A program made the position numbers and the translations under genes. 64,000 bases of DNA from Aquiflexum gelatinilyticum (GTDB lineage: Bacteria; Bacteroidota; Bacteroidia; Cytophagales; Cyclobacteriaceae), in NCBI RefSeq assembly GCF_024741135.1, contig NZ_JANSUY010000019.1:90002-154001 (forward strand). Direction: 5' to 3'. Shown piece after piece: positions 53,408-62,457 of this stretch. The notes beneath the pieces were generated by a model. That model had not been told where the DNA came from. It ran no database searches and worked only from the letters and a program-made list of their open reading frames with translations. Each line of letters begins with the position of its first letter. The stretch's first letter is position 1.

Positions 53408-54769
53408 TCAAATCGACTTACTGAATCCAAATTTCCTCTCCTCTTTTTCCTGCATCCTGAGGTCAAAAACCATGCATACGTTGCGGACAAATGGAAGTCC
53501 TGTGGACAGGATTTTGATTCCCTTGGCGTCAAATTCGATGATTCCCTCTTCGGCAAAAGTTTTCAGTTTGTCCCAATTCCTCTTTCCCAATACAGAATAG
53601 TAGCAGAAGTTCCAATCCGCTTCATGGTTGCAGATCAGTTTCAAAATCAAGTTTCTGGTTTCGATATCTTCCTTTGACATCATGTGTCCTTTGCTGATCG
53701 CAAAATGTCCCAAGCTGATTTGTTCTTTGTAAAGGTCTATTTCCTTGGTGTTTTGGGCGTAGGCATAATACACATCGGAAATGGAACTGTTGCCCAAGCC
53801 AAGCAAAATTTTGGAAGGAGATGTAGTATAACCCATGAAATTACGGTGGAGGGTTTTGTTTTTCTTGGCGATATAAAGTGGGTCATTTTCCAAGGCAAAA
53901 TGGTCCATCCCAACCTCCAAGTATCCCATCTCTGTGAGGATTTGTTTTCCTTTTTCGTAGAGATTCCTTTTTTCTGATTCCTTGGGGAGGAATTGCTCAA
54001 AACTTTTTTGGGCAGGAAATGCCGATGGCAGGTGCGCGTAGCTGTAGAAGGCAATGCGGTCCGGTTTGAGTTCGGCGACTTTCTCAAAAGTAGCGCTGAT
54101 CGTCTTTGCTGTCTGATGCGGCAAGCCATAGATCAGGTCAAAATTCACTGAAGTATAACCGATTTCCCGGGCTACATCGGTGGCTTCCTTGACCCGCTCG
54201 AAGGGCTGAATGCGGTGGATTGCTTTTTGGACTTCCTCGTTGAAATCCTGAATGCCGTAACTCACCCTTCGGAAACCCAAATCAAACAAAGTCTGCAAAT
54301 GTCCACGGGTGGTATTGTTGGGATGTCCTTCAAAACTGAATTCGGCATCCGGCATGACTTCCGAACTTCCGATGATTATTCCCAACATTTCTTCCAATGA
54401 CTCGGGGGAAAAAAATGTGGGTGTCCCCCCTCCAAGATGGATTCCGGCAAGTTTGGGTTTTGTATCTAATATTTTCAAATAAGCGTCCCACTCATTCATG
54501 ATCGAAGTGATGTAGGGCGTTTCTACAGCGTGGTTTTTGGTGATCCGCTTGTTGCAGCCGCAGTAGGTACAAAGGCTTTCGCAGTAAGGAAGATGGATAT
54601 AGAGCGTGATTCCTTCAGATTCCCCAAAGTCCTCATAGGCCTTTTTGACCAAACTGATCCAACCTCGTTCTTTGAGGTCGTCGGCCCAAAGAGGTACGGT
54701 CGGATAGGAGGTATAGCGTGGTGCCGGTACGTTATATTTTTGGAGAAGTCGTGGTGCGATTGCTGTCAT
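53408..54769 (-). CDS. hemN: Oxygen-independent coproporphyrinogen III oxidase
   Basis: A 453-residue radical SAM enzyme of heme synthesis that converts coproporphyrinogen III to protoporphyrinogen IX without oxygen. The cluster motif is C63-x3-C67-x2-C70-x-C72 (CESLCTYCGC), in the context YIHLPYCESL. LGGGTPTFFSP, YGIQDFNEEVQKAIHRIQP and FDLIYGLPHQT follow as in true HemN. N-terminal NVPAPRYTSYPTVP is the specific HemN (not HemW) start. It stands alone in a convergent arrangement; low oxygen regulation is usual but no FNR site was checked. Confidence 0.95.
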   Translation of the reverse strand: MTAIAPRLLQKYNVPAPRYTSYPTVPLWADDLKERGWISLVKKAYEDFGESEGITLYIHLPYCESLCTYCGCNKRITKNHAVETPYITSIMNEWDAYLKILDTKPKLAGIHLGGGTPTFFSPESLEEMLGIIIGSSEVMPDAEFSFEGHPNNTTRGHLQTLFDLGFRRVSYGIQDFNEEVQKAIHRIQPFERVKEATDVAREIGYTSVNFDLIYGLPHQTAKTISATFEKVAELKPDRIAFYSYAHLPSAFPAQKSFEQFLPKESEKRNLYEKGKQILTEMGYLEVGMDHFALENDPLYIAKKNKTLHRNFMGYTTSPSKILLGLGNSSISDVYYAYAQNTKEIDLYKEQISLGHFAISKGHMMSKEDIETRNLILKLICNHEADWNFCYYSVLGKRNWDKLKTFAEEGIIEFDAKGIKILSTGLPFVRNVCMVFDLRMQEKEERKFGFSKSI

Positions 54770-54969
54770 TGCTACAAATATTTCTCACAAATTTCACTTT
54801 TTAGACTGCGGATTTTCATGACCAATACTGCTGGAGAAGATGATAAATGTCATGGTTTTGTTTTGGAGGCATGATTTCCTTCCATAAAAAAATCTGATTC
54901 TACCCGAAAGAAAAGGATGGACAATAAAACTTAATTTGATATTTTTAAGATCAACCAACATTCTAACCC

Positions 54970-56343
54970 ATGAAAACCCATTCCACTGATTCTTCACGAA
55001 GAAAATTTTTAGCAAAATCCGCAACACTCGCAGCAGGTTCAGTTTTTCTCAATGGCATTGCAGAAGCTCTTACCCTCCATGACAATCCTGCTGCAAAAAT
55101 GAAAATTGCCCTCGTTGGTTTGGGAGTTCGTGGAGCCAATATGTTTGGGAGAGACGTCCAAAACGTATACAAGGATCAGATCGAGTTCGTGGGTCTGTGC
55201 GACATCAATCCCGGTCGTTTGGAATTTGGGAAGAAGTACCTTGGAGTGGAGTGTCCACTTTTTACCGATTTTGACCAAATGCTTATTGAGCGCAAACCTG
55301 ACGTCGTCATCGTCACCACAATGGATTCGACACACCACATCTTTATCATCAAGGCCTTGGAAGCAGGGATCAATGTCATCACTGAAAAACCGATGACCAC
55401 AGATGAAGACAAGTGTCAGGCTATTCTAGACGCCGAGCGTAAATCCGGCAAGAAGGTCATCGTCACGTTCAATTACCGCTATTCTCCCCACCGTCAGCGG
55501 ATCTATGAAATTCTCCGCAACGGTGAAATCGGTGACATTACATCTGTGGATTTTCATTGGTACCTGAATACCTCCCACGGGGCAGATTATTTCCGCAGGT
55601 GGCACGGGTACAAAGCCAAAGGAGGGACGCTCCTTGTCCACAAATCCACGCACCACTTTGACCTGCTCAATTGGTGGTTGGACTCAGATCCGGAGGAAGT
55701 TTTTGCTTATGGCGCTTTGGAGTTTTATGGAAAAAACGGCCCTTTCCGAAGCACCAATTGCCGTCCCTGTCCGCACAAATCCAAATGCGATTTTTATTGG
55801 GACATCACCAAAAGCAAGCACATGGTGGAACTTTATGTCAATAATGAGCACCATGACGGTTACCTGCGAGACGGCTGTGTTTTCAGGGAAGACATTGATA
55901 TTTATGATAAAATGGCCGTTCAGATCCGGTATATGAATGGGGTGCAGGTGAGCTACTCGCTTACGACATATTCACCCTATGAAGGTTACCGGATTGCCTT
56001 TAACGGTACCAAAGGCCGCGTGGAGGCTTGGATCAAGGAAAGCCAACCTTGGGAGGAAAAGGAGGAGGACGAAATCCGCCTGACCAAAAACTTTGGAGAA
56101 ACAGAATTGATCGTGATTCCCCATGGCGGCGGTGGTCACGGAGGCGGGGACACACGTCTCAAAGATAAACTTTTCCTGGATCCCAATATGGCCGATCCTT
56201 ACCGCCAATCCGCCGGAACCCGTGACGGAGCCATGTCCATCCTCGTCGGCATCGCCGCCCGCAATTCCATCGAATCCGGCAAACCCATCAAAGTCGCCGA
56301 CCTGACAGATATTGAATTGAAGAAGAGTGGGAGGGGGAAGTAG
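54970..56343 (+). CDS. Exported Gfo/Idh/MocA family oxidoreductase with cysteine cluster
   Basis: A 457-residue NAD(P)-dependent oxidoreductase with a twin-arginine-like leader (SSRRKFLAK, residues 8-16). Rossmann motif IALVGLGVRGANM, then TMDSTHHIFI and TEKPMTTD with the catalytic Lys. The substrate domain contains an unusual cysteine group NCRPCPHKSKCDFYWDI (about 262-278, C-x2-C-x5-C) followed by DGCVF (about 303), which could bind zinc or an iron-sulfur cluster. A C-terminal Gly/His-rich stretch (HGGGGHGGGD) is also present. It is convergent with a second oxidoreductase gene at 57216. Substrate unknown. Confidence 0.88.
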   Translation: MKTHSTDSSRRKFLAKSATLAAGSVFLNGIAEALTLHDNPAAKMKIALVGLGVRGANMFGRDVQNVYKDQIEFVGLCDINPGRLEFGKKYLGVECPLFTDFDQMLIERKPDVVIVTTMDSTHHIFIIKALEAGINVITEKPMTTDEDKCQAILDAERKSGKKVIVTFNYRYSPHRQRIYEILRNGEIGDITSVDFHWYLNTSHGADYFRRWHGYKAKGGTLLVHKSTHHFDLLNWWLDSDPEEVFAYGALEFYGKNGPFRSTNCRPCPHKSKCDFYWDITKSKHMVELYVNNEHHDGYLRDGCVFREDIDIYDKMAVQIRYMNGVQVSYSLTTYSPYEGYRIAFNGTKGRVEAWIKESQPWEEKEEDEIRLTKNFGETELIVIPHGGGGHGGGDTRLKDKLFLDPNMADPYRQSAGTRDGAMSILVGIAARNSIESGKPIKVADLTDIELKKSGRGK

Positions 56344-56430
56344 GGAAGGACGGAAGTCGGAAGACGGAAGTAGAGTGGTTTAGAGAATGGGATCGAGTTT
56401 TCATTTAAAGATTCGAGATATGATTGTCCA

Positions 56431-56510
56431 TTTTGAACCCCGAAGGAGTGATAATATTATAGGAAAAGATTATTGTTTTACCATCAAAACCCCGAAGGCG
56501 TGATATGCTA
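56431..56510 (+). repeat. REP-like repeat unit, copy 1
   Basis: An 80-bp unit carrying two CCCCGAAGG(A/C)GTGATA modules. It matches copy 2 at 56557-56636 with about 6 mismatches. Each module is a partly palindromic CCCC-GAAG-GGG element, flanking the RAYT gene on its left side. Confidence 0.75.
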
Positions 56511-56556
56511 AATAACCTAAACATTTCTGCAATTTTCATTCTAAATGTATTCTCTA

Positions 56557-56636
56557 TTTTGAACCCCGAAGGGGTGATAGTATTATAGAAAAAAATTATT
56601 GTTTTACCACCAAAACCCCGAAGGGGTGATATGCTA
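56557..56636 (+). repeat. REP-like repeat unit, copy 2
   Basis: Second copy of the 80-bp unit, with both modules reading CCCCGAAGGGG (perfectly palindromic). It ends 1 nt before the transposase start codon. Confidence 0.8.
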
Positions 56637-56637
56637 C

Positions 56638-57099
56638 ATGCCTGGAACATTTTCCCAAATCTATATTCAATATGTATTTGCCGTGAAGGGCAGAGAAAAC
56701 CTCTTGCTAAATCCTTGGCGAGAGGAAGTGTTTAAATATATGGCAGGAATTATAAAAGGTAAAAACCAGAAACCTATAATTGTAAATGGTGTAACTGATC
56801 ACGTACATGTTTTTGTTGGACTTAAACCTGCGATGTCAATATCTGATCTTATCAAGGATGTTAAAAACAATTCTTCCAACTTCATCAATGAAAATAAATT
56901 TGTAAAAGGGAGGTTCGAATGGCAGGAAGGATATGGTGCGTTTTCTTATTCCCATTCCCAATTGGATAATGTTTATCAATATATTTTAAACCAAGAAGAG
57001 CATCACAGAAAAACTTCCTTTAAACAGGAATACATTTCATTTTTGAAGAAGTTTGAAATTCAATATGAAGAAAAATATTTGTTCGATTGGATTCAATGA
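56638..57099 (+). CDS. REP-associated tyrosine transposase (RAYT, Y1/HUH family)
   Basis: A 153-residue protein of the IS200-like Y1 transposase superfamily. ATG at 56638 (MPGTFSQIYIQYVFAV) gives the family start; the frame continues upstream through repeat DNA and is excluded. The HUH motif is DHVHVFVGL (H55, H57) and the nucleophile is Tyr115 in YQYILNQEEHH. It is short, as expected, and has no accessory orfB. The gene is flanked by CCCCGAAGGGG-type hairpins on both sides, the known association of RAYTs with REP sequences. It sits between convergent oxidoreductase genes. Likely a domesticated transposase that moves or maintains REPs. Confidence 0.9.
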   Translation: MPGTFSQIYIQYVFAVKGRENLLLNPWREEVFKYMAGIIKGKNQKPIIVNGVTDHVHVFVGLKPAMSISDLIKDVKNNSSNFINENKFVKGRFEWQEGYGAFSYSHSQLDNVYQYILNQEEHHRKTSFKQEYISFLKKFEIQYEEKYLFDWIQ

Positions 57100-57106
57100 A
57101 ACATGT

Positions 57107-57120
57107 CACCCCTTCGGGGT
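57107..57120. repeat. REP-like hairpin on right side of RAYT
   Basis: CACCCCTTCGGGGT: ACCCC pairs with GGGGT around TTCG, followed by a T5 run. It could also terminate the RAYT transcript. Same core as the left-side repeats in inverse orientation. Confidence 0.75.
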
Positions 57121-57156
57121 TTTTGCTTATGAGATCTTGGTTTTCTATAATCTTGA

Positions 57157-57170
57157 CACCCCTTCGGGGT
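57157..57170. repeat. Second REP-like hairpin on right side of RAYT
   Basis: CACCCCTTCGGGGT, identical to the element at 57107, 50 nt away. It precedes the convergent gene ending at 57216. Confidence 0.75.
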
Positions 57171-57215
57171 TTGTCAAATCTTGATTTTCACCAAACTCTC
57201 GAATCCCTTATCTAT

Positions 57216-58334
57216 TCACTCTTTCAACCTCCCATCCATATCTTTTCTGTCTTTTTCTGGGAATAGGGGGAATTTGACGGGTTTGTTGTCGCGGGTAGAG
57301 CGGTAGATGGCGGTGAAAAGCTCTACTGTTTTTCGTCCCTCTTCGCCTGTGATGAGGGGTTCTCTTCCTGCAGTAAGTGCGTCCAAAAATTCCTCGATCT
57401 GCTTTTCGATATAATGGACTGTGGGATCGATGCTGTTGAATATCTCTGTGTCTTCTTTGGTCCATTGTTCGATGAGGTGTTCCTCCCCCGGAACTGTCCA
57501 AAGGTCATTGACCGGTGGCCCTGCGATGCCCGATACGCCTGCGATAAACATGGCGCCGGCTTCAGGGGTGACACCTACTGAAGCGCCATTGCTGCCGTGA
57601 ATCTGTACTTTGGTATGGATTCCCGGTTTTTGGCAATTGCTGAGGAAGATGCTTCCGAGGCCACCGTTTTTAAATTTTACAATTGCTAAAGCTGTGTCTT
57701 CGACTTCGATATAAGGATGGGTCATATTGGCCCAAGTACCATATACTTCATCGATTTCTCCCATCAGCCATACAAGCAGGTCAAGTTGATGTGGTGCCTG
57801 ATTGACCATCACGCCGCCGCCTTCGTGTTCCCAAGAACCTCTCCAAGGGTCGGATTTATAGTATTTCTCATCTCTCCAACTCAGCATGTTGATGGTGCCG
57901 AGGATGGGTCTGCCGATTTTCCCATCGTCAATGGCTTTTTTCAACCTGATGACCGGTTCATAGAATCGCCTTTGGCTGATTGTTCCCAGTTTCTTGTTGT
58001 ATTTTTTTCCCGCAGCAATCATCACATCACAGTCCTCCAAAGTTGAAGCCAAGGGTTTTTCGACGATCACATGTGCGCCTGCCGCCATGGCTTCGAGGGT
58101 GGGGTCAAGGTGATTTGGATGTGGCGTGCAGACCATGACGAGATCGAGTTTTTCCTTTTCCACCATCTCCGTGATATTGTCATAGGCATTTACGCCATAT
58201 TCCGAAGCAAAAGATTTTGCTTTGTCCAAAGTCCTGCTGAATACTGCTGCAAAATCCGAAGTAGGAAGGTGCTTCAATGCTTTGGCGTGGAGGTGGGCTA
58301 CTTTGCCGCATCCGATGATTCCGGTTCTATACAT
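57216..58334 (-). CDS. Gfo/Idh/MocA family oxidoreductase (cytoplasmic)
   Basis: A 372-residue NAD(P)-dependent dehydrogenase without leader. Rossmann GIIGCGKVAHLHA (about 5-17), VCTPHPNHLDPT, IVEKPLASTLED (catalytic Lys about 95) and substrate domain GGGVMVNQAPHQLDLLVWLMGE (about 173-194) with the family His. This form resembles sugar or inositol dehydrogenases. It lies 10 nt downstream of a zinc alcohol dehydrogenase gene, so both probably handle the same polyol or sugar. Confidence 0.9.
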   Translation of the reverse strand: MYRTGIIGCGKVAHLHAKALKHLPTSDFAAVFSRTLDKAKSFASEYGVNAYDNITEMVEKEKLDLVMVCTPHPNHLDPTLEAMAAGAHVIVEKPLASTLEDCDVMIAAGKKYNKKLGTISQRRFYEPVIRLKKAIDDGKIGRPILGTINMLSWRDEKYYKSDPWRGSWEHEGGGVMVNQAPHQLDLLVWLMGEIDEVYGTWANMTHPYIEVEDTALAIVKFKNGGLGSIFLSNCQKPGIHTKVQIHGSNGASVGVTPEAGAMFIAGVSGIAGPPVNDLWTVPGEEHLIEQWTKEDTEIFNSIDPTVHYIEKQIEEFLDALTAGREPLITGEEGRKTVELFTAIYRSTRDNKPVKFPLFPEKDRKDMDGRLKE

Positions 58335-58344
58335 GTTGGTTAGG

Positions 58345-59379
58345 TTAGGGTTGAAGGATTACTTTGTTCAGTCCGAGTTCTTTGGCATAAAGCCTTTTGA
58401 ACCAATCTGCACCATCTTCCAATGGGGCTGTAGCGCTAAGCAATGAATCTACATCGACAAGTCCTTTTTCGATCAATTCGAGGACGATGCCGTATTCTCC
58501 CGCGATGGCACAACTGCCCTGCAACCGGACTTCCCGGGTGACAACAGCCTGAAGCGGGATTTCTACTTTTGGAGAAATATTGCCCACCAAAGTCACAGTC
58601 GCCGCTTTTCTTACATTTTCAATTGCCATTTTGATCGTTGCACTGACACCGACCGCTTCGAAAGCGACATCTGCGCCTCGGTTGTGGGTGAGTGCCAAAA
58701 TGGATTCAGGGATATTGGTATCTGTTGCAGAATTGAAAGTATGGTCAGCTCCAAATTTTTTGGCAAGGGCCAGTTTTTTGTCATCGATGTCTATGGCGAT
58801 GATGGTACCTGCATTGGAAAGTTTGAGCAACTGTACCAAAAACAGCCCGATCATGCCTGTGCCCACTACCAAAGCCGTGTCACGGAGGTTGATGGGCGTG
58901 AGGTCGATGGCATGGGCCGCGACAGCCACGGACTCCACCATGGCCGCCTGCTCAAAAGTCACCGAATCCGGCAAATGGTAAAGGATGTGCTCGGGTACAA
59001 CAACATATTCCGCAAAAGCGCCATGCCTTTTATATTCCTTGGGAGAAACGCCAAGCACCATCCGGCTATCGCTGAGGTTGTATTTTCCTTTGAGTGTGTA
59101 CCAATCATCAAGGTCGTAAACAGTAGAGTCGAAAGTGACCCGGTCGCCGACCTTGTAGTTTTTGACAGAAGCGCCAACTTCGACAATCACTCCGGATGCC
59201 TCGTGTCCCATGATCAGGGGTGGATTTCTCCTCCCCGAGCTCCCGTCAAAACCATGGATATCGCTTCCGCAGATCCCGCAGGCCTTGACCCTAACCAAAA
59301 CCTCATTCGGTTTGTATTCCGGTTCGGGCATGTCTTTATACACCAGATTATTGTAGGATTCCAGTACCAGCGCTTTCAT
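58345..59379 (-). CDS. Zinc-type medium-chain alcohol/polyol dehydrogenase lacking structural-zinc cysteines
   Basis: A 344-residue medium-chain dehydrogenase. ATG at 59379 (MKALVLESYN) is chosen because the extra upstream residues are unlike the family. Catalytic zinc: CGICGSDIHG (about 36-45) and GHEASG (about 62-67). NAD-binding GTGMIGLFLVQLLK follows (about 167). In galactitol-1-phosphate, sorbitol and similar dehydrogenases a four-Cys lobe follows the catalytic loop; here the region reads VYDLDDWYTLKGKYNLSDSR with no Cys, so the structural zinc site is lost. It precedes the Gfo/Idh/MocA gene by 10 nt. Confidence 0.88.
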   Translation of the reverse strand: MKALVLESYNNLVYKDMPEPEYKPNEVLVRVKACGICGSDIHGFDGSSGRRNPPLIMGHEASGVIVEVGASVKNYKVGDRVTFDSTVYDLDDWYTLKGKYNLSDSRMVLGVSPKEYKRHGAFAEYVVVPEHILYHLPDSVTFEQAAMVESVAVAAHAIDLTPINLRDTALVVGTGMIGLFLVQLLKLSNAGTIIAIDIDDKKLALAKKFGADHTFNSATDTNIPESILALTHNRGADVAFEAVGVSATIKMAIENVRKAATVTLVGNISPKVEIPLQAVVTREVRLQGSCAIAGEYGIVLELIEKGLVDVDSLLSATAPLEDGADWFKRLYAKELGLNKVILQP

Positions 59380-59602
59380 ATTCAGGGGCAAAGAGTTAGA
59401 AATTAAAAATAAGGGAAATTTTGAAGAAAAGGGAAAGCTTCTGGTCGAATGGAACAATTAGATGCGGAAAGGATTCCGTTCCATTAATTTCTTTAAATTC
59501 TAGTACAAATAAATGGTAAGAATTTCGATTAACGAGATTTATTGAATCTTTTTGTAAACCAATTTTTCGTAAAAATCCTTACATTCAATTAAAGTTACGG
59601 CC

Positions 59603-59824
59603 ATGATTAAAGAAACTGAGTTAAGAAACAGGCTTTCCAAAAAAATCAAACAGATACCTTCAGATAAACTGGAGTTGTTGGAGAATTTTATCCTTAAGCT
59701 TGAAAATCCTGCCTTATATAAAGAAGAGATTTTATCTTTTTCTGGTTCTTGGAATGATTTGGATAAGGATACAGTAAATGATTTTACTGAAAGATTGATT
59801 TCCAGAAGGGTAAATAGCAATTGA
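59603..59824 (+). CDS. Small antitoxin-like protein, orphan
   Basis: A 73-residue protein (MIKETELRN...). The ending SFSGSWNDLDKDTVNDFTERLISRR resembles, by eye, Bacteroidota antitoxins that pair with PIN or RelE toxins (a short helical N-terminus and a W-x-D/E-rich C-terminal tail). No toxin gene lies within 200 nt on either side. Either an orphan antitoxin or an unrelated small protein. Confidence 0.5.
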   Translation: MIKETELRNRLSKKIKQIPSDKLELLENFILKLENPALYKEEILSFSGSWNDLDKDTVNDFTERLISRRVNSN

Positions 59825-60032
59825 ATTAAGAATTTATTTTTTGCCAAATAATGTGTGATATTTAAATACAATTTTTCGCACTCATTTTAAAACTCTTAAG
59901 ATCAAATAATGAGTTGGTAACAGAAACAATATCAATGAGTATCCAATATCAATTAATATCTAATAGCATTGAATTGTATTTGGAAAGTGTCAGAATTGCA
60001 GATCAACCAAAAAATATATAGAACCTCTAAGT

Positions 60033-60602
60033 ATGCCTTCCTATTTCCAATCCCAAACTTTCACCAGTGCTGATTTCGAATCCAAACTTTTCAAAAAAGG
60101 AGAATATGAGTCATGTACATTCAAGGGTGCCGATCTGGCAAATGCGGACTTGTCAGGATCGGTTTTTATTGAATGTGAATTTTTGGGTTGTAACCTGAGC
60201 ATGGCAAACCTCTTCAAAACTGCATTTAGAGAGGTGGTTTTCAAAGACTGCAAGTTATTGGGTTTGCGTTTTGACAAATGTGAAATTATAGGTCTGGTAT
60301 TGGGATTTGAGAATTGTGTTTTGGACCATGCTTCATTTTTCAGAACGAAGCTGCAGAAGACGGTATTCAAAAATTGCAGGTTGAAGGAAGCGGACTTTTC
60401 AGAAGCAGATTTCAGTGCATCCGTTTTTGACGGTTCTGATCTTTCAGGAGCGGTTTTTGACAATACCGTTTTGGAAAAGGCTGATTTCAGGCATGCTTCC
60501 AATTTTAATATCGATCCCGACCGGTGCAGGATCAAAAAGGCAAAGTTTGCCCTTGACGGACTGCCAGGATTATTGGGGAAATATGGGATTGAAATTGGGT
60601 AG
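60033..60602 (+). CDS. Pentapeptide-repeat protein
   Basis: A 189-residue protein made mostly of A(D/N)LxX pentapeptide repeats (FKGADLANADLSGSVF, FSEADFSASVFDGSDLSGAVF), forming a right-handed quadrilateral beta-helix. Length and two-part repeat blocks are similar to Qnr/MfpA-type proteins, which mimic DNA and protect gyrase, but the family is very broad and no specific role can be claimed. It has no signal peptide and stands alone. Confidence 0.85.
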   Translation: MPSYFQSQTFTSADFESKLFKKGEYESCTFKGADLANADLSGSVFIECEFLGCNLSMANLFKTAFREVVFKDCKLLGLRFDKCEIIGLVLGFENCVLDHASFFRTKLQKTVFKNCRLKEADFSEADFSASVFDGSDLSGAVFDNTVLEKADFRHASNFNIDPDRCRIKKAKFALDGLPGLLGKYGIEIG

Positions 60603-60813
60603 TTCAAGCATAGTTCAAGTCTTTGGACTTGGACTTCCTAATTCACTTCCTGATTTTTTTTACCGCAATGGACACGAAGGTATCGCAATGGTCGCAAAAA
60701 GGGGATTTCGAAATTTTATCACAGAGTGCCCAGAGGAAACAGAGCAGCAGATTCATTCATAATTGAATTCATCATTTATTTTCCTCTGCGTCTTTGCGTG
60801 AGCTAAAAAATCA

Positions 60814-62457
60814 TCACATTTCCTTAAACTCCACCTTGCTTATGATATCCAAGGTCACGTGCAGCATCACTGCTGCCACAATGAATATACCCATGCTGAC
60901 GCCGGTCATCGCAAATATAAATTGTCTAGAAATGACAAACCCAAATACTCCTGCCGCCAGAGAAGGAAGAATTCCAAACAAAAACACCCCTCCAATAATA
61001 ACGGGCTTGATCAGCTTCCGGTCCCATCCTTCGTCAAAACCCACTTGTGTAGTCAGTGTTATGGCAAAGCCGGTCAGGTAAAATGCTATCATACAAAAGG
61101 GAAAAAGGAACATCAATCCCCAGCTCAAATCTGCGATTAGCACTGTTGGGATAACCATAATCACCGACATAATCAATGTCTGATAAATATCAAGTTTGAT
61201 CATGTTCCAGAATTTGGAAGTCCAAGAAGCAGGAATCAAAATGAAATATGGCTTTTTGAGATCTCCAATACTTGTCCTTCCCATTCCAGCCATAAAGTAC
61301 ATACCAATCATCATGATCAAATAGCCATAAATGATCTTATGAGAAAACCAATCAAAATTGGATAAAATAGCCATAATGATGGCAATGGCTGAAAATCCCA
61401 AACCATATAGCCCAAATAAAGGGTGAAAATCCTGTCTTGAACTGTGAACGTAATTTCTCCAATACAAAGCCGTGGCACCGGTTCCGAAGTCTTTCAGTTC
61501 CAGTTTCTTATTGAGGTTGAGACTTCCTGTAGATTCAGAAGCCTGCTGTTTTCCTTTTGCTTTTTCCTTAACCTCCTCATTGGATTGGGTAGAATCGAGT
61601 ACATCTTCGTAATAATATCCTGCGTGGGTCAGTACCAATTGCACAATTATCAAAAAGGAAAGAAGATAAACGCCGATAAAGCCGAGGGAAATCCAGATAT
61701 TATTATGACTGACAAAAGTGATAATTCCACGGCTCCAACCAACCAATGGAAAGAAATCAAACCAAGGAGAACTGATCCAGGCAAACATTCCCTGCCAGAA
61801 TTTCTCCGCCATAAGACCTGGGATCAAGATCATCAGGAGAAGGATCACCCCAAGTGCAAAAACCCCGTTTTTGATATAACCCAAGATATTGTACTTGGTA
61901 TTAAGGGTGTAGATCAGAAACTTGATTGGTGAAAGAATAAAGAAGAACATGGTCACTCCGATGGACATCAAGATCAGATTTAAAGGAGTGAGGTCAAAAA
62001 CATCATTGAGTTGGGCAGTACTGTAAATTACAAAAATAAAAGAGCCTCCAAGCGAAGGAACAATTGACCGTATCATGTAATACATCAATAACTTTGGAGG
62101 GGAAACGGGAGAAGTGAAAAGCAAGTTCACATCTGCCATACTGAAGAAACTGATATTTTTCTTTGTGGCTCTATAAAGCTGAAACATCAAAAAAGCCAAA
62201 GCCAAAAGGGTAATTCCCCCGGCAATATTCTGAACAGCAAAATCAACCTGTTCGAATTGCCCGGCAGCGTCCTGAAGGTTTCCGATTTCCTCGGTATTGA
62301 TTTCAGACTTTTTCCCACTTCTACGGAAATAGAAAAAACTGAAATAGCCCAATACAAATATGTAAGGTAACAGCCTCAGGGGATTTCTAAGGATCAGCTT
62401 TATATTGTTGACCAGAATAAAAAGGTCTTTGCGGATTAGAAGTTTGAACTCATTCAT
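60814..62457 (-). CDS. ABC exporter permease subunit
   Basis: A 547-residue inner-membrane protein with about 12 hydrophobic segments and one long polar loop (about 293-315, rich in Lys, Glu and Ser). The arrangement fits putative ABC-2-like exporter permeases of Bacteroidota. It overlaps the ATP-binding gene by 8 nt, so they form one unit. Substrate unknown. Confidence 0.82.
   Translation of the reverse strand: MNEFKLLIRKDLFILVNNIKLILRNPLRLLPYIFVLGYFSFFYFRRSGKKSEINTEEIGNLQDAAGQFEQVDFAVQNIAGGITLLALAFLMFQLYRATKKNISFFSMADVNLLFTSPVSPPKLLMYYMIRSIVPSLGGSFIFVIYSTAQLNDVFDLTPLNLILMSIGVTMFFFILSPIKFLIYTLNTKYNILGYIKNGVFALGVILLLMILIPGLMAEKFWQGMFAWISSPWFDFFPLVGWSRGIITFVSHNNIWISLGFIGVYLLSFLIIVQLVLTHAGYYYEDVLDSTQSNEEVKEKAKGKQQASESTGSLNLNKKLELKDFGTGATALYWRNYVHSSRQDFHPLFGLYGLGFSAIAIIMAILSNFDWFSHKIIYGYLIMMIGMYFMAGMGRTSIGDLKKPYFILIPASWTSKFWNMIKLDIYQTLIMSVIMVIPTVLIADLSWGLMFLFPFCMIAFYLTGFAITLTTQVGFDEGWDRKLIKPVIIGGVFLFGILPSLAAGVFGFVISRQFIFAMTGVSMGIFIVAAVMLHVTLDIISKVEFKEM

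Noticed and set aside
60041..60607. Minus-strand open frame of 188 codons opposite the pentapeptide-repeat gene
   Set aside because: Repeat codons (GCN GAY TTN) in the real gene keep the reverse frame open. The protein is Ser/Lys-rich with no domain and no start context.
60640..60810. Sequence resembling ACGAAGG and CTCTGCGTCTTTGCG-type strings near the end of the pentapeptide gene
   Set aside because: Looks like a degenerate intergenic spacer found in many bacteria; no repeat pairing or gene could be supported.
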